A DNA stretch of 64,000 nt from Corynebacterium resistens DSM 45100. GTDB taxonomy: Bacteria > Actinomycetota > Actinomycetes > Mycobacteriales > Mycobacteriaceae. The DNA lies in assembly GCF_000177535.2 (NCBI RefSeq), contig NC_015673.1, positions 2,537,312-2,601,311 on the forward strand. The letters run 5' to 3'. How positions within the stretch are numbered: the stretch's first letter is position 1; every line of letters starts with the position of its first letter. The translations under genes were made by a program, and so were the position numbers. The notes under the pieces were generated by a model. That model saw only the letters and a list, made by a program, of their open reading frames with translations, was not told where the DNA came from and searched no databases. This document shows positions 1 through 8,798 of this stretch, piece after piece.

Positions 1-301
1 TTTCCCCAGCTCGGCTTGTGAATAACTTGTGGATAGCCGAGGCCCTGACCTGCACATTCTCCTATTTTCGCAGGTCACAGCGTTAAAATTTCTTCAACTG
101 GGGAAAACGGAGCCGGTGGATAACTTCCGTCACAGACGTTTCCGCAGGTAGCAAATTTTGACATTTTTATACCTGCTGGTCACGCAATTAAGACTTTGTT
201 TGCCTTAAAAGCCACCATTTCCAACACGTTTTCCACAAGCAACCCTATTCGCAGGTTCTCCTCCACATTCCACAAAACCAACACCCCCACATTCTCCTAA
301 A
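1..301. other. Intergenic region with near-consensus DnaA boxes and GCAGGT repeats
   Basis: No gene is visible before position 302. Three 9-mers differ by one base from the DnaA box TGTGGATAA: TGTGAATAA (17-25), TGTGGATAG (28-36) and GGTGGATAA (115-123). The hexamer GCAGGT or its complement ACCTGC occurs five times (48-53, 70-75, 144-149, 171-176, 251-256) in alternating orientation, which could be regulator half-sites for the downstream monooxygenase gene. The box resemblance is read directly; any role in DnaA binding is inference. Confidence 0.45.
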
Positions 302-1966
302 ATGCCACCCCAGGTGATTTTGTCTACTAAACCTAAATGCATGACTCATTCGCAGCACCAACAACCACTAGCACCACAACAAACCACGCCAGACTCCCCT
401 CTCGACCTCCTTATCGTCGGCGCTGGCATTTCCGGCATCGACCTCGCCCACCATGTGGCCAACAACTTCCCCACATGGCAGTGGGCCGTGGTGGATTCCA
501 ATTCGGATATCGGAGGTACGTGGAACACTTTCACCTACCCGGGAATCAGATCAGATTCGGACATGGCAACCTTTTCCTTCCCATTCGAGCGCTGGCGCCA
601 TCACGGCACCCTGGGGTCCGGGGCTCGGATTAAAGAACACGTCCGGGATGCTGCCGCCGAATGTGGCGCCCTCGATCGGCTCACGCTGAGCACGTGGGTT
701 CGCCACGCAAATTTCAACACCGCCCGTGGCCTCTGGGAAGTCGATGCTGTAGAAGGCCCTGCCCGTAGCAATAACGCAGAAGGGTCGGTACGTGGCGTCG
801 AGAAGAAGGACAAAGGCTATACCGTCTACACCCGTCGCCTCCATTTCGCCGCAGGATACTACCGGCACAGTGCCGGCTTTACGGCAGCGATTTCTGGTCT
901 AGATAGGTTCGAAGGCACGGTTATCCACCCGCAAAGGTGGCCGGAGGACATTGATGTTCGTGGAAAGAATGTTATCATCATTGGCTCCGGTGCCACCGCC
1001 GTCACCCTACTGCCCGCTTTGCACTCAATGGGTGCCCATCCTACGATGCTGCAACGCACACCAACGTACATTGCCCCATTGCCTGAGACGGATGTCATCA
1101 GCACCGTCACCGGCGCCATCATCGGAACCAAAGGTAGCCGAGGAAAAGTCGCAACCCGCATAGCCCGCACCGGGCACATCTTCCGCGACATGGCGCAGTA
1201 TCACCTCTGCCAGACATTCCCCACACTCGCCCGCGGCGCCTTCTGGGCAATGAACCGCGCTTTCGTGGACAGCGAAGAGATTCGCCGTAATTTCACCCCA
1301 CCATACGGCCCATGGGATCAGCGCGTGTGTAAATCCCCCGGCGGCGACTTCTTCCGCGCGCTGCAACAAGGGGCGCAGGTTGTCACCGGAATCATCGACT
1401 CGGTCGAGGCCACGGGCATTCGCCTGAAAGAAGGCGCTTTCCTCCCCGCCGATATCATCGTCACAGCCACCGGCTTGCAGCTGCAGGCTTTCGGCAATGC
1501 TGGCTTTAGCGTGGATGGTACCGACGTGCCAACCCGGTCCATGGTTGCATACCGCAGCATGATGGCCAATCGCTTGCCGAACTTCACTTACACCATTGGC
1601 TACCTGAACCAGTCGTGGACATTGCGAGCGGATATGACTTCGCGCTACCTCGTCCAGCTCTGGAAAGACATGGAATCGCGCGGCGAACTATTCGCCTGCC
1701 CGGTGCTCCCGGAGGATTTGCCAGCCGATCGGCCAATGCTGGAAATGGAGTCCGGTTATATCCGCCGTTCGGTAGACGATTTGCCCCGCCAGGCAGCACG
1801 CGACCCGTGGCGCATGGAACACGATTACATCAAGGAACGCCGAACGTTCTTGGGTTCGGATAACACCCTAGACATGGCCTTCGGGGCAGATGCCCTGGCA
1901 GCGGCCGCTCCCCTCGCTTCCGGTGCTGGCGGTGGTGGCGCTGAACAACTGGTAATGCCCTCATAG
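302..1966 (+). CDS. Flavin-containing / Baeyer-Villiger-type monooxygenase
   Basis: A 554-residue FAD- and NADPH-dependent monooxygenase, expected to insert oxygen into a ketone or oxidise a soft nucleophile. An N-terminal Rossmann motif GAGISG lies at residues 40-45. It is followed by a match to the Baeyer-Villiger fingerprint FxGxxxHxxxWP (FEGTVIHPQRWP) and a second dinucleotide-binding motif GSGATA. The length fits group B flavin monooxygenases. An internal ATG at 341 (MTHSQ...) is an alternative start; homology begins only near residue 34, so the sequence does not decide. No ribosome-binding site is evident at 302. It stands alone, convergent with the rplI operon, with a repeat-rich upstream region. 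The substrate is unknown. Confidence 0.88.
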   Translation: MPPQVILSTKPKCMTHSQHQQPLAPQQTTPDSPLDLLIVGAGISGIDLAHHVANNFPTWQWAVVDSNSDIGGTWNTFTYPGIRSDSDMATFSFPFERWRHHGTLGSGARIKEHVRDAAAECGALDRLTLSTWVRHANFNTARGLWEVDAVEGPARSNNAEGSVRGVEKKDKGYTVYTRRLHFAAGYYRHSAGFTAAISGLDRFEGTVIHPQRWPEDIDVRGKNVIIIGSGATAVTLLPALHSMGAHPTMLQRTPTYIAPLPETDVISTVTGAIIGTKGSRGKVATRIARTGHIFRDMAQYHLCQTFPTLARGAFWAMNRAFVDSEEIRRNFTPPYGPWDQRVCKSPGGDFFRALQQGAQVVTGIIDSVEATGIRLKEGAFLPADIIVTATGLQLQAFGNAGFSVDGTDVPTRSMVAYRSMMANRLPNFTYTIGYLNQSWTLRADMTSRYLVQLWKDMESRGELFACPVLPEDLPADRPMLEMESGYIRRSVDDLPRQAARDPWRMEHDYIKERRTFLGSDNTLDMAFGADALAAAAPLASGAGGGGAEQLVMPS

Positions 1967-1971
1967 CCGCA

Positions 1972-2036
1972 CAAAAAAAGGGGGCCTGCTGGTGCCCACG
2001 CAACTTCCATCGCGCGGTTACCGCAGACCCCTTCTT
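1972..2036 (+). terminator. Possible terminator of the monooxygenase gene
   Basis: Just after the stop codon an AAGGGGG...CCTGC arm can pair with a GCAGA...CCCCTT arm about 40 bases later, followed by TCTT. The loop is long and the U-tract weak, so this is a tentative call. Confidence 0.3.
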
Positions 2037-2181
2037 CGGTGCTGTTGTCTAGATAGGTCTTGTTCTCTAGAAGGGTCTCCCTCTAGATCATTTTCTAGTG
2101 CCTTGAGTCGTTTGGTGTTTCATTCACCTAGGCCTCAGCCGATCTTTGCTCTCGTTTGGCCAGTGCACGCTTACTTTCAAA

Positions 2182-2300
2182 CCGGCGTTGTCTAGGCGCC
2201 GGCTTTGGCTTGACGCCACGAAGTCCCCCTGCAAGGGCGTTGTCTAGGCGCCCAGTGTGGGTTCTATGTGCGGGCCTACCCCGACGTTGTCTAGGCGTCG
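2182..2300. repeat. Three hairpins with identical loop and covarying stems
   Basis: Three small inverted repeats (2182-2202, 2235-2253, 2282-2300) all enclose the 9-base loop TTGTCTAGG. Their stems differ but remain fully paired: CCGGCG/CGCCGG, GGGCG/CGCCC and CGACG/CGTCG. A partial fourth loop copy (TTGTCTAG, 2045-2052) and four further CTAG tetramers lie between 2066 and 2133. The cluster sits between the convergent monooxygenase and rplI genes; on the minus strand it would be the rplI 3' untranslated region with loop CCTAGACAA. A constant loop on compensated stems suggests selection on structure plus loop sequence. The function is unknown. Confidence 0.7.
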
Positions 2301-2337
2301 AGAACCGAAAGCCACGGTGAGGCTGACCACGCCTTGA

Positions 2338-2790
2338 TTAGGCGGCCACAACCTCGAAACGGAGGTTTGCAACGACATCAGAGTGCAGCTTGACCTCGAC
2401 AGAGTACATGCCGGTGGACTTGATCTGTCCCTTGCCCAGCTTGATGCTCTTCTTTTCCAGGGAACGGCCGTTAGCCTTCTTCACTGCAGCGGCGATGTCT
2501 TCAGTGGTAACAGAGCCGAACAGCTTGCCTGCCTCAGAGGTGCGAACAGAGATGGTCACACCGGACAGAGCCTCGAGCTCAGCCTTAACCTCGCGCGCGT
2601 GATCCAGATCGCGGATCGCACGAGCTTCCTGGGCACGCTTGATGCCCTCGATCTGCTTCTCAGCACCGCGGGTAGCAACAATTGCGTAGCCACGTGGAAG
2701 CAGGTAGTTACGTCCATAGCCAGCCTTGACCTCGACGATGTCGCCTGGGACACCGAGGTTGTCAACGGTGGCGGTAAGGATCAGCTTCAT
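2338..2790 (-). CDS. rplI: 50S ribosomal protein L9
   Basis: Ribosomal protein L9, 150 residues, the usual length. The N-terminal rRNA-binding domain is clear (MKLILTATVDNLG start, then a GRNYLLPRGYA segment), followed by the long connecting helix and C-terminal domain. It is the last gene of the rpsF-ssb-rplI cluster, 50 bp after ssb, and is followed by the shared-loop hairpin cluster. rpsR is not in this cluster. Confidence 0.98.
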   Translation of the reverse strand: MKLILTATVDNLGVPGDIVEVKAGYGRNYLLPRGYAIVATRGAEKQIEGIKRAQEARAIRDLDHAREVKAELEALSGVTISVRTSEAGKLFGSVTTEDIAAAVKKANGRSLEKKSIKLGKGQIKSTGMYSVEVKLHSDVVANLRFEVVAA

Positions 2791-2840
2791 GATCCAACCT
2801 TTCGTTGTGCGTGGAGTTGACTTGTTTTAGTGATTAATTT

Positions 2841-3482
2841 CTAAAATGGCGGCTCATCATCGCCGTCACCAAAACCGGACTGCGGTGCGGAGTTCCACGG
2901 GTCATCCATCGCGGCATTACGGCCGCTGAAGCCCTGATTCCCCTGATTACCGCCGTTGTCACGCCCACCTTGTGGGCCACCAAATCCACCCTGGTTGCCG
3001 CGGGAACCTTGGCCACCCTGATTTCCAGAGTTGCCACCGAATCCACCTTGGCCACCCTGACCGCCGGCGTTTCCGCCGAACCCGCCTTGGTTGTAGCCAC
3101 CCTGGCCACCACCGCGGGAAACCTTGTTCACCTGGGCGGTTGCAAAGCGCAGGGACGGGCCGACCTCGTCGACCTCAACCTCCATGACGGTACGGCGCTC
3201 GCCATTCTTATCATCGTAAGAACGCTGGCGAAGACGGCCAGTGACGATCACACGATCGCCCTTGTGCAGGGTTTCTGCCACGTTTTCTGCAGCTTGGCGC
3301 CACACATTGCATGTCAGGAATACTGCCTCTCCATCCACATATTGCCCAGCCTGAGCGTCATAACGACGTGGCGTGGAAGCGACGCGGAAGTTAGCTACCG
3401 CGGCGCCGTTCTGGATGAAGCGCAGCTCAGGATCGGCAACGATGTTGCCAACCACGGTGATTGGAATATCGCCCTGTGCCAT
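2841..3482 (-). CDS. ssb: Single-stranded DNA-binding protein
   Basis: SSB of 213 residues that coats single-stranded DNA in replication and repair. The N-terminal OB fold (about residues 1-115) contains family segments such as [11 protein letters not shown] and the conserved [10 protein letters not shown] strand. A long Gly/Asn/Gln linker (about residues 123-190) has repeated GGxGG/NQGG units. The C-terminus DDEPPF is the acidic tip that recruits partner enzymes. It lies between rpsF and rplI, as in other actinobacteria. Confidence 0.97.
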   Translation of the reverse strand: MAQGDIPITVVGNIVADPELRFIQNGAAVANFRVASTPRRYDAQAGQYVDGEAVFLTCNVWRQAAENVAETLHKGDRVIVTGRLRQRSYDDKNGERRTVMEVEVDEVGPSLRFATAQVNKVSRGGGQGGYNQGGFGGNAGGQGGQGGFGGNSGNQGGQGSRGNQGGFGGPQGGRDNGGNQGNQGFSGRNAAMDDPWNSAPQSGFGDGDDEPPF

Positions 3483-3552
3483 GTGTATTACCTCGCCTCG
3501 AAAAAATTTGGGTGTGGTGTTGCGTTACACGTCCGGTTTACAAGGACTAGAG

Positions 3553-3840
3553 TTACGCGTCCTTGCGCAGCACCTTGGTGCGCATGATGTCGTCGTTGAT
3601 CTTAAGCACGCGGTCAAGCTCCTGCACGGTAGCCGATTCACACTTCAGATCGAGAACAACGTAGATGCCCTCGTCCTTCTTGTTAATCGGGTACTCGAGG
3701 CGACGCTTGCCCCAAATGTCGACCTTCTCAACGGTACCGTTTTCCTTGCGGACAATCTCCAAGTACTTGTCCAGCGACGGGGCAACGGTGCGCTCATCCT
3801 GGGAAGGGTCGATGATGATCATCATCTCGTATTGACGCAC
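3553..3840 (-). CDS. rpsF: 30S ribosomal protein S6
   Basis: Ribosomal protein S6. The reading frame stays open up to 3921, but S6 homology begins at RQYEMM. A GTG at 3840 gives an actinobacterial-type start (M)[11 protein letters not shown] and 95 residues. The strong AGGAGG at 3851-3856 is 10 bases upstream of it. An in-frame ATG at 3849 is only 2 bases from AGGAGG, too close for initiation. A candidate -10 TAATCT lies at 3929-3934 and a hairpin at 3876-3899. First gene of the S6-SSB-L9 operon. Confidence 0.93.
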   Translation of the reverse strand: MRQYEMMIIIDPSQDERTVAPSLDKYLEIVRKENGTVEKVDIWGKRRLEYPINKKDEGIYVVLDLKCESATVQELDRVLKINDDIMRTKVLRKDA

Positions 3841-3875
3841 GGACCTCATCACCTCCTGTGGTCTTAATGTTTTCG

Positions 3876-3899
3876 GCCATACCCGGGTTTGGGCATGGC
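3876..3899 (-). promoter_or_regulatory. Possible rpsF leader hairpin
   Basis: In the rpsF leader, GCCAT-CCC pairs with GGG-ATGGC around a short loop, about 20 bases before the AGGAGG site. rpsF mRNAs in many bacteria carry an S6:S18-binding leader structure. I see the hairpin but cannot show that it matches that motif. Confidence 0.3.
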
Positions 3900-3972
3900 A
3901 GGAGGGTCGTTGCGTCAGCAACTTTTCCAGATTACCGCGTGCACGCCGAAATAAGAAACGGCCCTCGCAGAG

Positions 3973-4158
3973 CTAACCCTTGGTCGCGATGAAAATAGCT
4001 GTCGTGGTTGGCACTATCGTCATGAATACGATGGCGATCGCAAATAGGGTCCACACCAACTTGCGTGGCTTATTCAGGCTAAAACTCGCAAATGATGCCC
4101 CGAAAAACAAAAACCCAATCAGCACACTGCCGATCGTCACCCACATCGTTGGACTCAT
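3973..4158 (-). CDS. Small two-helix membrane protein
   Basis: A 61-residue hypothetical membrane protein. Two hydrophobic segments (about residues 5-27 and 36-57) are joined by a short basic loop (NKPRK), predicting a helical hairpin with the loop in the cytoplasm. Its start codon overlaps the stop of the upstream glycosyltransferase gene (ATGA-type, 4155-4158), so translation is probably coupled and the two proteins may work together. I do not recognise a family function. Confidence 0.75.
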   Translation of the reverse strand: MSPTMWVTIGSVLIGFLFFGASFASFSLNKPRKLVWTLFAIAIVFMTIVPTTTAIFIATKG

Positions 4159-5729
4159 GATCGCTGCACCTTTCTGGCAGTTCCTACCGCCTGGCCTTCG
4201 TGTTCACTTGCGCTTTTACGGGCCTGTTCGCGTTTGCTTTGGTTTTCTTCATTGTCTACCGACGCCACGCTCTTTTCGAAATCACCCTCCCCAGCACTAC
4301 CGTTTACGGCTACTTCGCGGTCCTTAGCCAGCATCCGACGAATCACCAGTACCGCCATAAATATCAGCAGCCCCAAACGGATCACCGTCATAGAATCCGC
4401 CAACCATTCCGGTGCCTGTTGCCCCGAAGGCAGGAATTGCCACATACGGACATACCAGTACACAGTTTCCAATGCAGCCCACCCAAACACGAGTCTCCAC
4501 TTGGGAAGCGCCAGCACCAGCAACGGAACCAGCCAAATTGAATACTGCGGGCTCCACACCTTGTTGGTAATCATGAAAGCCAACAAGGCCAAGAACGCGA
4601 CCTCGCCTACCTGTGGTGTGCGTGGCGCCTTGAACACCACCAACCAAGCCAGTGCCAACAGGCACACCACCAGCAAAGCGAAGGTAATCAAGTTGAGTGT
4701 CTGCACACCATCGACTGCCTTAGACGGTGAATTACCATCCCATGCCTGGCTACCAGTGAGGTGCGCAAGCACCGCGTAGATGGTCGAGCCTTCCCAACCA
4801 CGCTGGGAGTTCAAGCGGAAAAATTCCCCCCAGCCCTGCGGGGACATCAGATAGATCGGCAGGTTTACTGCCGCCAAGGTGATGAACATGCCCGAGAGCA
4901 TTCGGGCCAGTGGCATCCACAATCGGTTACGCAGACACAACAGGATGATGGCCCCGCCGATGAAGGCCGGCCACAACTTCGCACTGATCCCTAGTCCGAT
5001 CATCACTCCTGCTAACGCGGGGCGCCGGTGTGCCCACAGCGCAATGGCGGCAACGGCTGGAAGTACCGATAGCAAATCGAAGTTAGTGAAGGCGTGCACG
5101 AGGACCAGGGGCGAAGCGGCCATCAGGAGGGTATCCCACGGCCGGTTTCCAGTGAGCTTCACCATGATGGCCACCGCCACCATCCACGCAGCCCCCAAGA
5201 CAATGCAGTTCACCGCAAAATAGACTGCCCCCTCGGGCACCTGATCCATTCCCAGTGGCTTAAACAGGTCGTAGATGAAGTGGGCAATGACGGCGTTCAT
5301 CCACTGGAACAACCCCGATAACACGGGATACTCCATGTAGCGCACTGCCCCGTCTGAACCTTGCCACGAATTCAGGTACGGAAAGAGCTGTTCGTCGAGT
5401 TTGTGGGAGTGATACAGCGAAATCGTGTCGTTGTAACAGGCGCTGGTGTATTGACGGCGGCCACTCCAATCGATGAAGGGCCCTCCCTGCCCATGCCCAG
5501 TGCGCACGCACTGCCCCTTTTGCAGGTAGCCCAGCGTGAGGAAGAAGCCGGATACCGCGACCAAAACGCGCAGCGGAGTCCACCACGCAGCGCGCCCAAT
5601 CAGTGCGTGTTTACCGGGTTTGCCACCAAGGAAGCCAATAAACCCCGACGCCATGGGTTCTGTTTCCGAGGGAAGCACTCGCTTGTGATTGCTTTCCAAA
5701 GGGCGCAGGGGCGTCGGGGTTGTTGTCAT
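4155..5729 (-). CDS. GT87/DUF2029-type polytopic mannosyltransferase-like protein
   Basis: A 524-residue polytopic membrane protein resembling the DUF2029 (GT87) polyprenyl-phosphate-mannose-dependent transferases that extend lipoglycans in Corynebacteriales. At least nine hydrophobic segments are visible, with an extended extracytoplasmic loop after the first helix. A charged C-terminal tail (KREQARKSASEHEG) is cytoplasmic. I chose the ATG at 5729 (MTTTPTPLRP) because a perfect TATAAT ends 7 nt upstream, implying a leaderless mRNA; the frame extends open to 5780. It is coupled to the small membrane protein. Donor and acceptor are inferred from family only. Confidence 0.75.
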   Translation of the reverse strand: MTTTPTPLRPLESNHKRVLPSETEPMASGFIGFLGGKPGKHALIGRAAWWTPLRVLVAVSGFFLTLGYLQKGQCVRTGHGQGGPFIDWSGRRQYTSACYNDTISLYHSHKLDEQLFPYLNSWQGSDGAVRYMEYPVLSGLFQWMNAVIAHFIYDLFKPLGMDQVPEGAVYFAVNCIVLGAAWMVAVAIMVKLTGNRPWDTLLMAASPLVLVHAFTNFDLLSVLPAVAAIALWAHRRPALAGVMIGLGISAKLWPAFIGGAIILLCLRNRLWMPLARMLSGMFITLAAVNLPIYLMSPQGWGEFFRLNSQRGWEGSTIYAVLAHLTGSQAWDGNSPSKAVDGVQTLNLITFALLVVCLLALAWLVVFKAPRTPQVGEVAFLALLAFMITNKVWSPQYSIWLVPLLVLALPKWRLVFGWAALETVYWYVRMWQFLPSGQQAPEWLADSMTVIRLGLLIFMAVLVIRRMLAKDREVAVNGSAGEGDFEKSVASVDNEENQSKREQARKSASEHEGQAVGTARKVQRS

Positions 5730-5736
5730 GGTCGGC

Positions 5737-5742
5737 ATTATA
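5737..5742 (-). promoter_or_regulatory. -10 element, leaderless promoter of the GT87-like gene
   Basis: A perfect TATAAT on the minus strand with 7 bases between it and the ATG at 5729, so transcription should begin at or next to the start codon. Confidence 0.6.
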
Positions 5743-5793
5743 TGCCGTGGGCGCGGCATCCGGAGATGCAACGGTCGCAAGCGACCGTGAAGG

Positions 5794-8307
5794 CTACCTT
5801 CTGCCTCCCAAAAGGTCTCCGATCAGATCGTTGATATTGCCTCCCGGAGGAGCCGCTGGTGGCGGGTTGTTCGGACGTGGGCGGGACGTTGGTTGAGGCG
5901 CCGGGCGCGATGGCGCCTGCGATGGAGCCTGGCTGGAAGGCTGCGCGGGCGCTGTGCTTGGCTCCTGGCTAGGTGCCTGTTGGGCTGTTCCATTACCCGG
6001 GCCTGTACCGGAATCAGGAATGTTTTGAACCGTATCGCTGCTGGTATGGAACTGTTGAATCTCTTGACCATCGAGGGCTCGATCCATCGTCGCCCTCCAC
6101 ACCTGTGCCGGAGTACCGGAACCATACATGGAGCCACCACCTGCGTTGTACAGTGGCTTATTCTTCAGATCTCCGAACCAGACCGCGGTGGAGAGCTGCG
6201 GGGTGGAACCGATCATCCACGCATCCTTATTCTCACCGGTATCTCCCAGCTGTGCGGTACCGGTCTTGGATGCGGACGGCCGACCAGCTGCGAGTACGTT
6301 GCCGTTGGAGTACGCCGCAATAGGCAGCATCGCTGCGACCACGTTATCGGCAACTTCTTCCCTGAGAACCTGGTCACCCTTCATCTTGGAATTATCCAGC
6401 AGTACATCGCCGTTGGAGTTTTCCACTTTCTGAACAAAGTGTGGCCGGTAGTACTTGCCCGCATTGGTCAGCGTTGCCAAGCCAGAAGCCATATCCAACG
6501 GGCGCGACTGGTACTGACCCAAGGTCACACCTTCATATGGCGGACCATTATTTTCACTCAAGGTCTTACCGATTCCCGGTAGCTCTTCTGCGACGCCCAA
6601 GCGGTGCGCCATATCGGCTACATCTTGGGGCCCGCCCTTTAGCGACTGTGTAAGGCGAATGAAGCTCGTGTTGAGCGAAAGCTTCAAAGCCTGTGCAATC
6701 GAACAGGTGCCACAGGACGTACCCTCGGAATTGTTCACCGTGATATTTCCGGTGGTCACTGGCGAAGAATCAAATTGGTCGTTTAGAGTGCCACCTTGGT
6801 CCAAGTAAGCCGCGAGCGCAAAGATCTTGAATGTGGAACCGGTTTGCACGCCCGCGTTGGCGAAGTCCCAACCAACAGGATCATCGCCGCCGTACCAAGC
6901 CCGGATACCGCCATTGCGCGGATCCACGGAAACTACGGCAGCACGCACGCTATCTGGCTGTCCGTCCAGCTTATTCTTGGCTTCCTCAACAGCGGCTGCT
7001 TGGGCACGCGGGTCGATGGTAGTAGTGATCCTCAGGCCACCTGTGTTGACCTGCTGCTCCGTAATTCCGGCTGCGGCCAGCTCCTGTATGACTTGGCTCT
7101 TGATCAAGCCATTGGAGCCCTTGGCCACAGACGTCGTGGCTGTGGTCGCAGGATCCTTCACCTTGGGGTATTTCGCAGCGTGACGATCAGCCGGCTTCAG
7201 CGCACCGATCGTCACCATGCCGTCCATGACATAGTTCCAACGATTTTGGGCGCGTTCCTTATTAGTCCATGGGTCCAGCGCAGATGGTGCTTGGATCGAG
7301 GCAGCCAGCACCGCTCCCTCACCAGGAGTCAGCTTGCTGACGTCCTTACCGAAATAAGCTTGGGAAGCTGCCGAAATGCCGTAAGCGTTACGGCCAAAGT
7401 AAATGGTATTTAGGTACGCCTGAAGAATCTCGTCCTTGGACCACTCGCGAGCCATCTTGGCGGAAATCACCAACTCCTTGGCTTTACGTGTCACGGACCG
7501 TTCATCACCAACAAGCGCGTTCTTCACGTACTGCTGTGTAATGGTGGAACCACCACCAGCGCTCGATTTACCAGTCACCGCACCTAAGGCAGCGCGCCCG
7601 AAACCACTGATGGAAAAACCTGGGTTCTTGTAGTAGTCGCGGTCTTCTGCTGCCAACACAGCTTGCCGGACTGGAAGTGGAATTTCTTCCAATTTCACAT
7701 TTTGCCGGTTGCCCTCGGGAGGAACGATCCGTGCGAGCTCAGACTTCCCGTCCATCGCCATGATGTGGGAAACCTGATTATTGACCAACTCTTCTGGCTC
7801 AGGAACCTTGGTCACCGCATAAGCAGTAAAGAACGCTACTAACGGCACCACAATAACCACGACCATCAGAGCAGCGAAGCCCGCGAGCAGGCTGCGCAAG
7901 AAGGACTTATCCTTCAGGCTGGCCTTCTTACGGGTACGTACCGTGATATTGCCATTCTTGACGGAACGATTGGAGTTCCTAGCGGGTGCGGCACCCCTGC
8001 CACGTTTCGCCTGCTGTGCCTGGCGCGAAACCTGGCGCCCAGCACCTGTGGCACGAGGAGACTGTCCCCTAGCTGAGTGGCGACGTGGAGGTTGACCCGC
8101 GCCAGCAGCGCGACGCGGTGGTTGTCCTGAACCTTGGCGTGGCTGACTACCGTTCCGAGGTTGCCCAGAACGTGATTGTCCACCTTGAGGCTGGCTACGT
8201 CTTGCGCCATCACCTTGGCGACGGCGACCGCCCGGCTGTGGTGATCGCCGGGGATCTGGACGTCCTTGCCCGTGGGGGTTGCGTGGAGGCTGATTGTCAG
8301 TACTCAA
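5794..8307 (-). CDS. ponA: Class A penicillin-binding protein (transglycosylase/transpeptidase)
   Basis: A bifunctional PBP of 837 residues that polymerises and cross-links peptidoglycan outside the membrane. Residues 1-130 are an Arg/Gln/Gly/Pro-rich cytoplasmic tail, with one transmembrane helix at about 138-165. The GT51 glycosyltransferase has catalytic E221 in AAEDRDYY and a GGSTITQQY motif near 252-260. The transpeptidase has S491-TFK494, S544-L-N546 and K681-TG. A Pro/Ser/Gln-rich tail follows residue 760. The start is TTG with a GGGAG site about 10 bases upstream; no ATG fits better. The neighbouring DUF5318 and ino1 genes match the Rv0050-Rv0046c order of mycobacteria. Confidence 0.95.
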   Translation of the reverse strand: MSTDNQPPRNPHGQGRPDPRRSPQPGGRRRQGDGARRSQPQGGQSRSGQPRNGSQPRQGSGQPPRRAAGAGQPPRRHSARGQSPRATGAGRQVSRQAQQAKRGRGAAPARNSNRSVKNGNITVRTRKKASLKDKSFLRSLLAGFAALMVVVIVVPLVAFFTAYAVTKVPEPEELVNNQVSHIMAMDGKSELARIVPPEGNRQNVKLEEIPLPVRQAVLAAEDRDYYKNPGFSISGFGRAALGAVTGKSSAGGGSTITQQYVKNALVGDERSVTRKAKELVISAKMAREWSKDEILQAYLNTIYFGRNAYGISAASQAYFGKDVSKLTPGEGAVLAASIQAPSALDPWTNKERAQNRWNYVMDGMVTIGALKPADRHAAKYPKVKDPATTATTSVAKGSNGLIKSQVIQELAAAGITEQQVNTGGLRITTTIDPRAQAAAVEEAKNKLDGQPDSVRAAVVSVDPRNGGIRAWYGGDDPVGWDFANAGVQTGSTFKIFALAAYLDQGGTLNDQFDSSPVTTGNITVNNSEGTSCGTCSIAQALKLSLNTSFIRLTQSLKGGPQDVADMAHRLGVAEELPGIGKTLSENNGPPYEGVTLGQYQSRPLDMASGLATLTNAGKYYRPHFVQKVENSNGDVLLDNSKMKGDQVLREEVADNVVAAMLPIAAYSNGNVLAAGRPSASKTGTAQLGDTGENKDAWMIGSTPQLSTAVWFGDLKNKPLYNAGGGSMYGSGTPAQVWRATMDRALDGQEIQQFHTSSDTVQNIPDSGTGPGNGTAQQAPSQEPSTAPAQPSSQAPSQAPSRPAPQPTSRPRPNNPPPAAPPGGNINDLIGDLLGGRR

Positions 8308-8367
8308 CTAGTCGAGCTCCCGATTGCTTACTATTACTATTTACTCTGCACTGTGGCGCGCTTTCGA

Positions 8368-8766
8368 TCAGTGCGAAAAAGTCTCCACCCTGATCAAGAA
8401 GTTCCACCTGCAATGCAGGCAAACCTCTACGGTGTGCACGCTAATCTCTCGCGGGCGACTGGCTGTTTCCAACTGCAATCGACCATGCGAAAAATCATTC
8501 AGCACAACGTCTATCTCCTTAACACTACGCGCAGTACCCGACTTTTCACCTAATAGCTCACCGTGAATCCACCGTGTGTCATACAGTTTCTCGCCAGCAC
8601 ACACAGGGCACAGCCGGTTGGGCTTCTGCCCCAATACCTCGGCGGAAGCGATGAGCGACGGGGTGGCGTCGCAAATATCAGCAGCCTGAAGTTCCCCCGA
8701 ACGAAACTGCGCTAGCACCCGAGCGCGCTCCAAGTCTCTACCCACGACATGTCGCTTCAAGTCCAT
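8368..8766 (-). CDS. DUF5318 family protein
   Basis: A conserved actinobacterial protein of unknown function, 132 residues, placed as in M. tuberculosis (Rv0049) beside ponA and opposite ino1. Two Cys pairs (CPVC and CLHC) could form a zinc ribbon. I chose the ATG at 8766 (MDLKRHVVG) because TAGAAT ends 7 nt upstream, a leaderless arrangement; the frame stays open to 8841 without family-like sequence. It is likely cotranscribed with ponA, 60 bp downstream. Confidence 0.8.
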   Translation of the reverse strand: MDLKRHVVGRDLERARVLAQFRSGELQAADICDATPSLIASAEVLGQKPNRLCPVCAGEKLYDTRWIHGELLGEKSGTARSVKEIDVVLNDFSHGRLQLETASRPREISVHTVEVCLHCRWNFLIRVETFSH

Positions 8767-8773
8767 AGCGAAT

Positions 8774-8779
8774 ATTCTA
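8774..8779 (-). promoter_or_regulatory. -10 element, leaderless promoter of DUF5318-ponA
   Basis: TAGAAT on the minus strand, separated by 7 bases from the ATG at 8766. It probably drives the DUF5318-ponA unit. Confidence 0.55.
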
Positions 8780-8798
8780 CGGAGTCTTCCGACACGAC

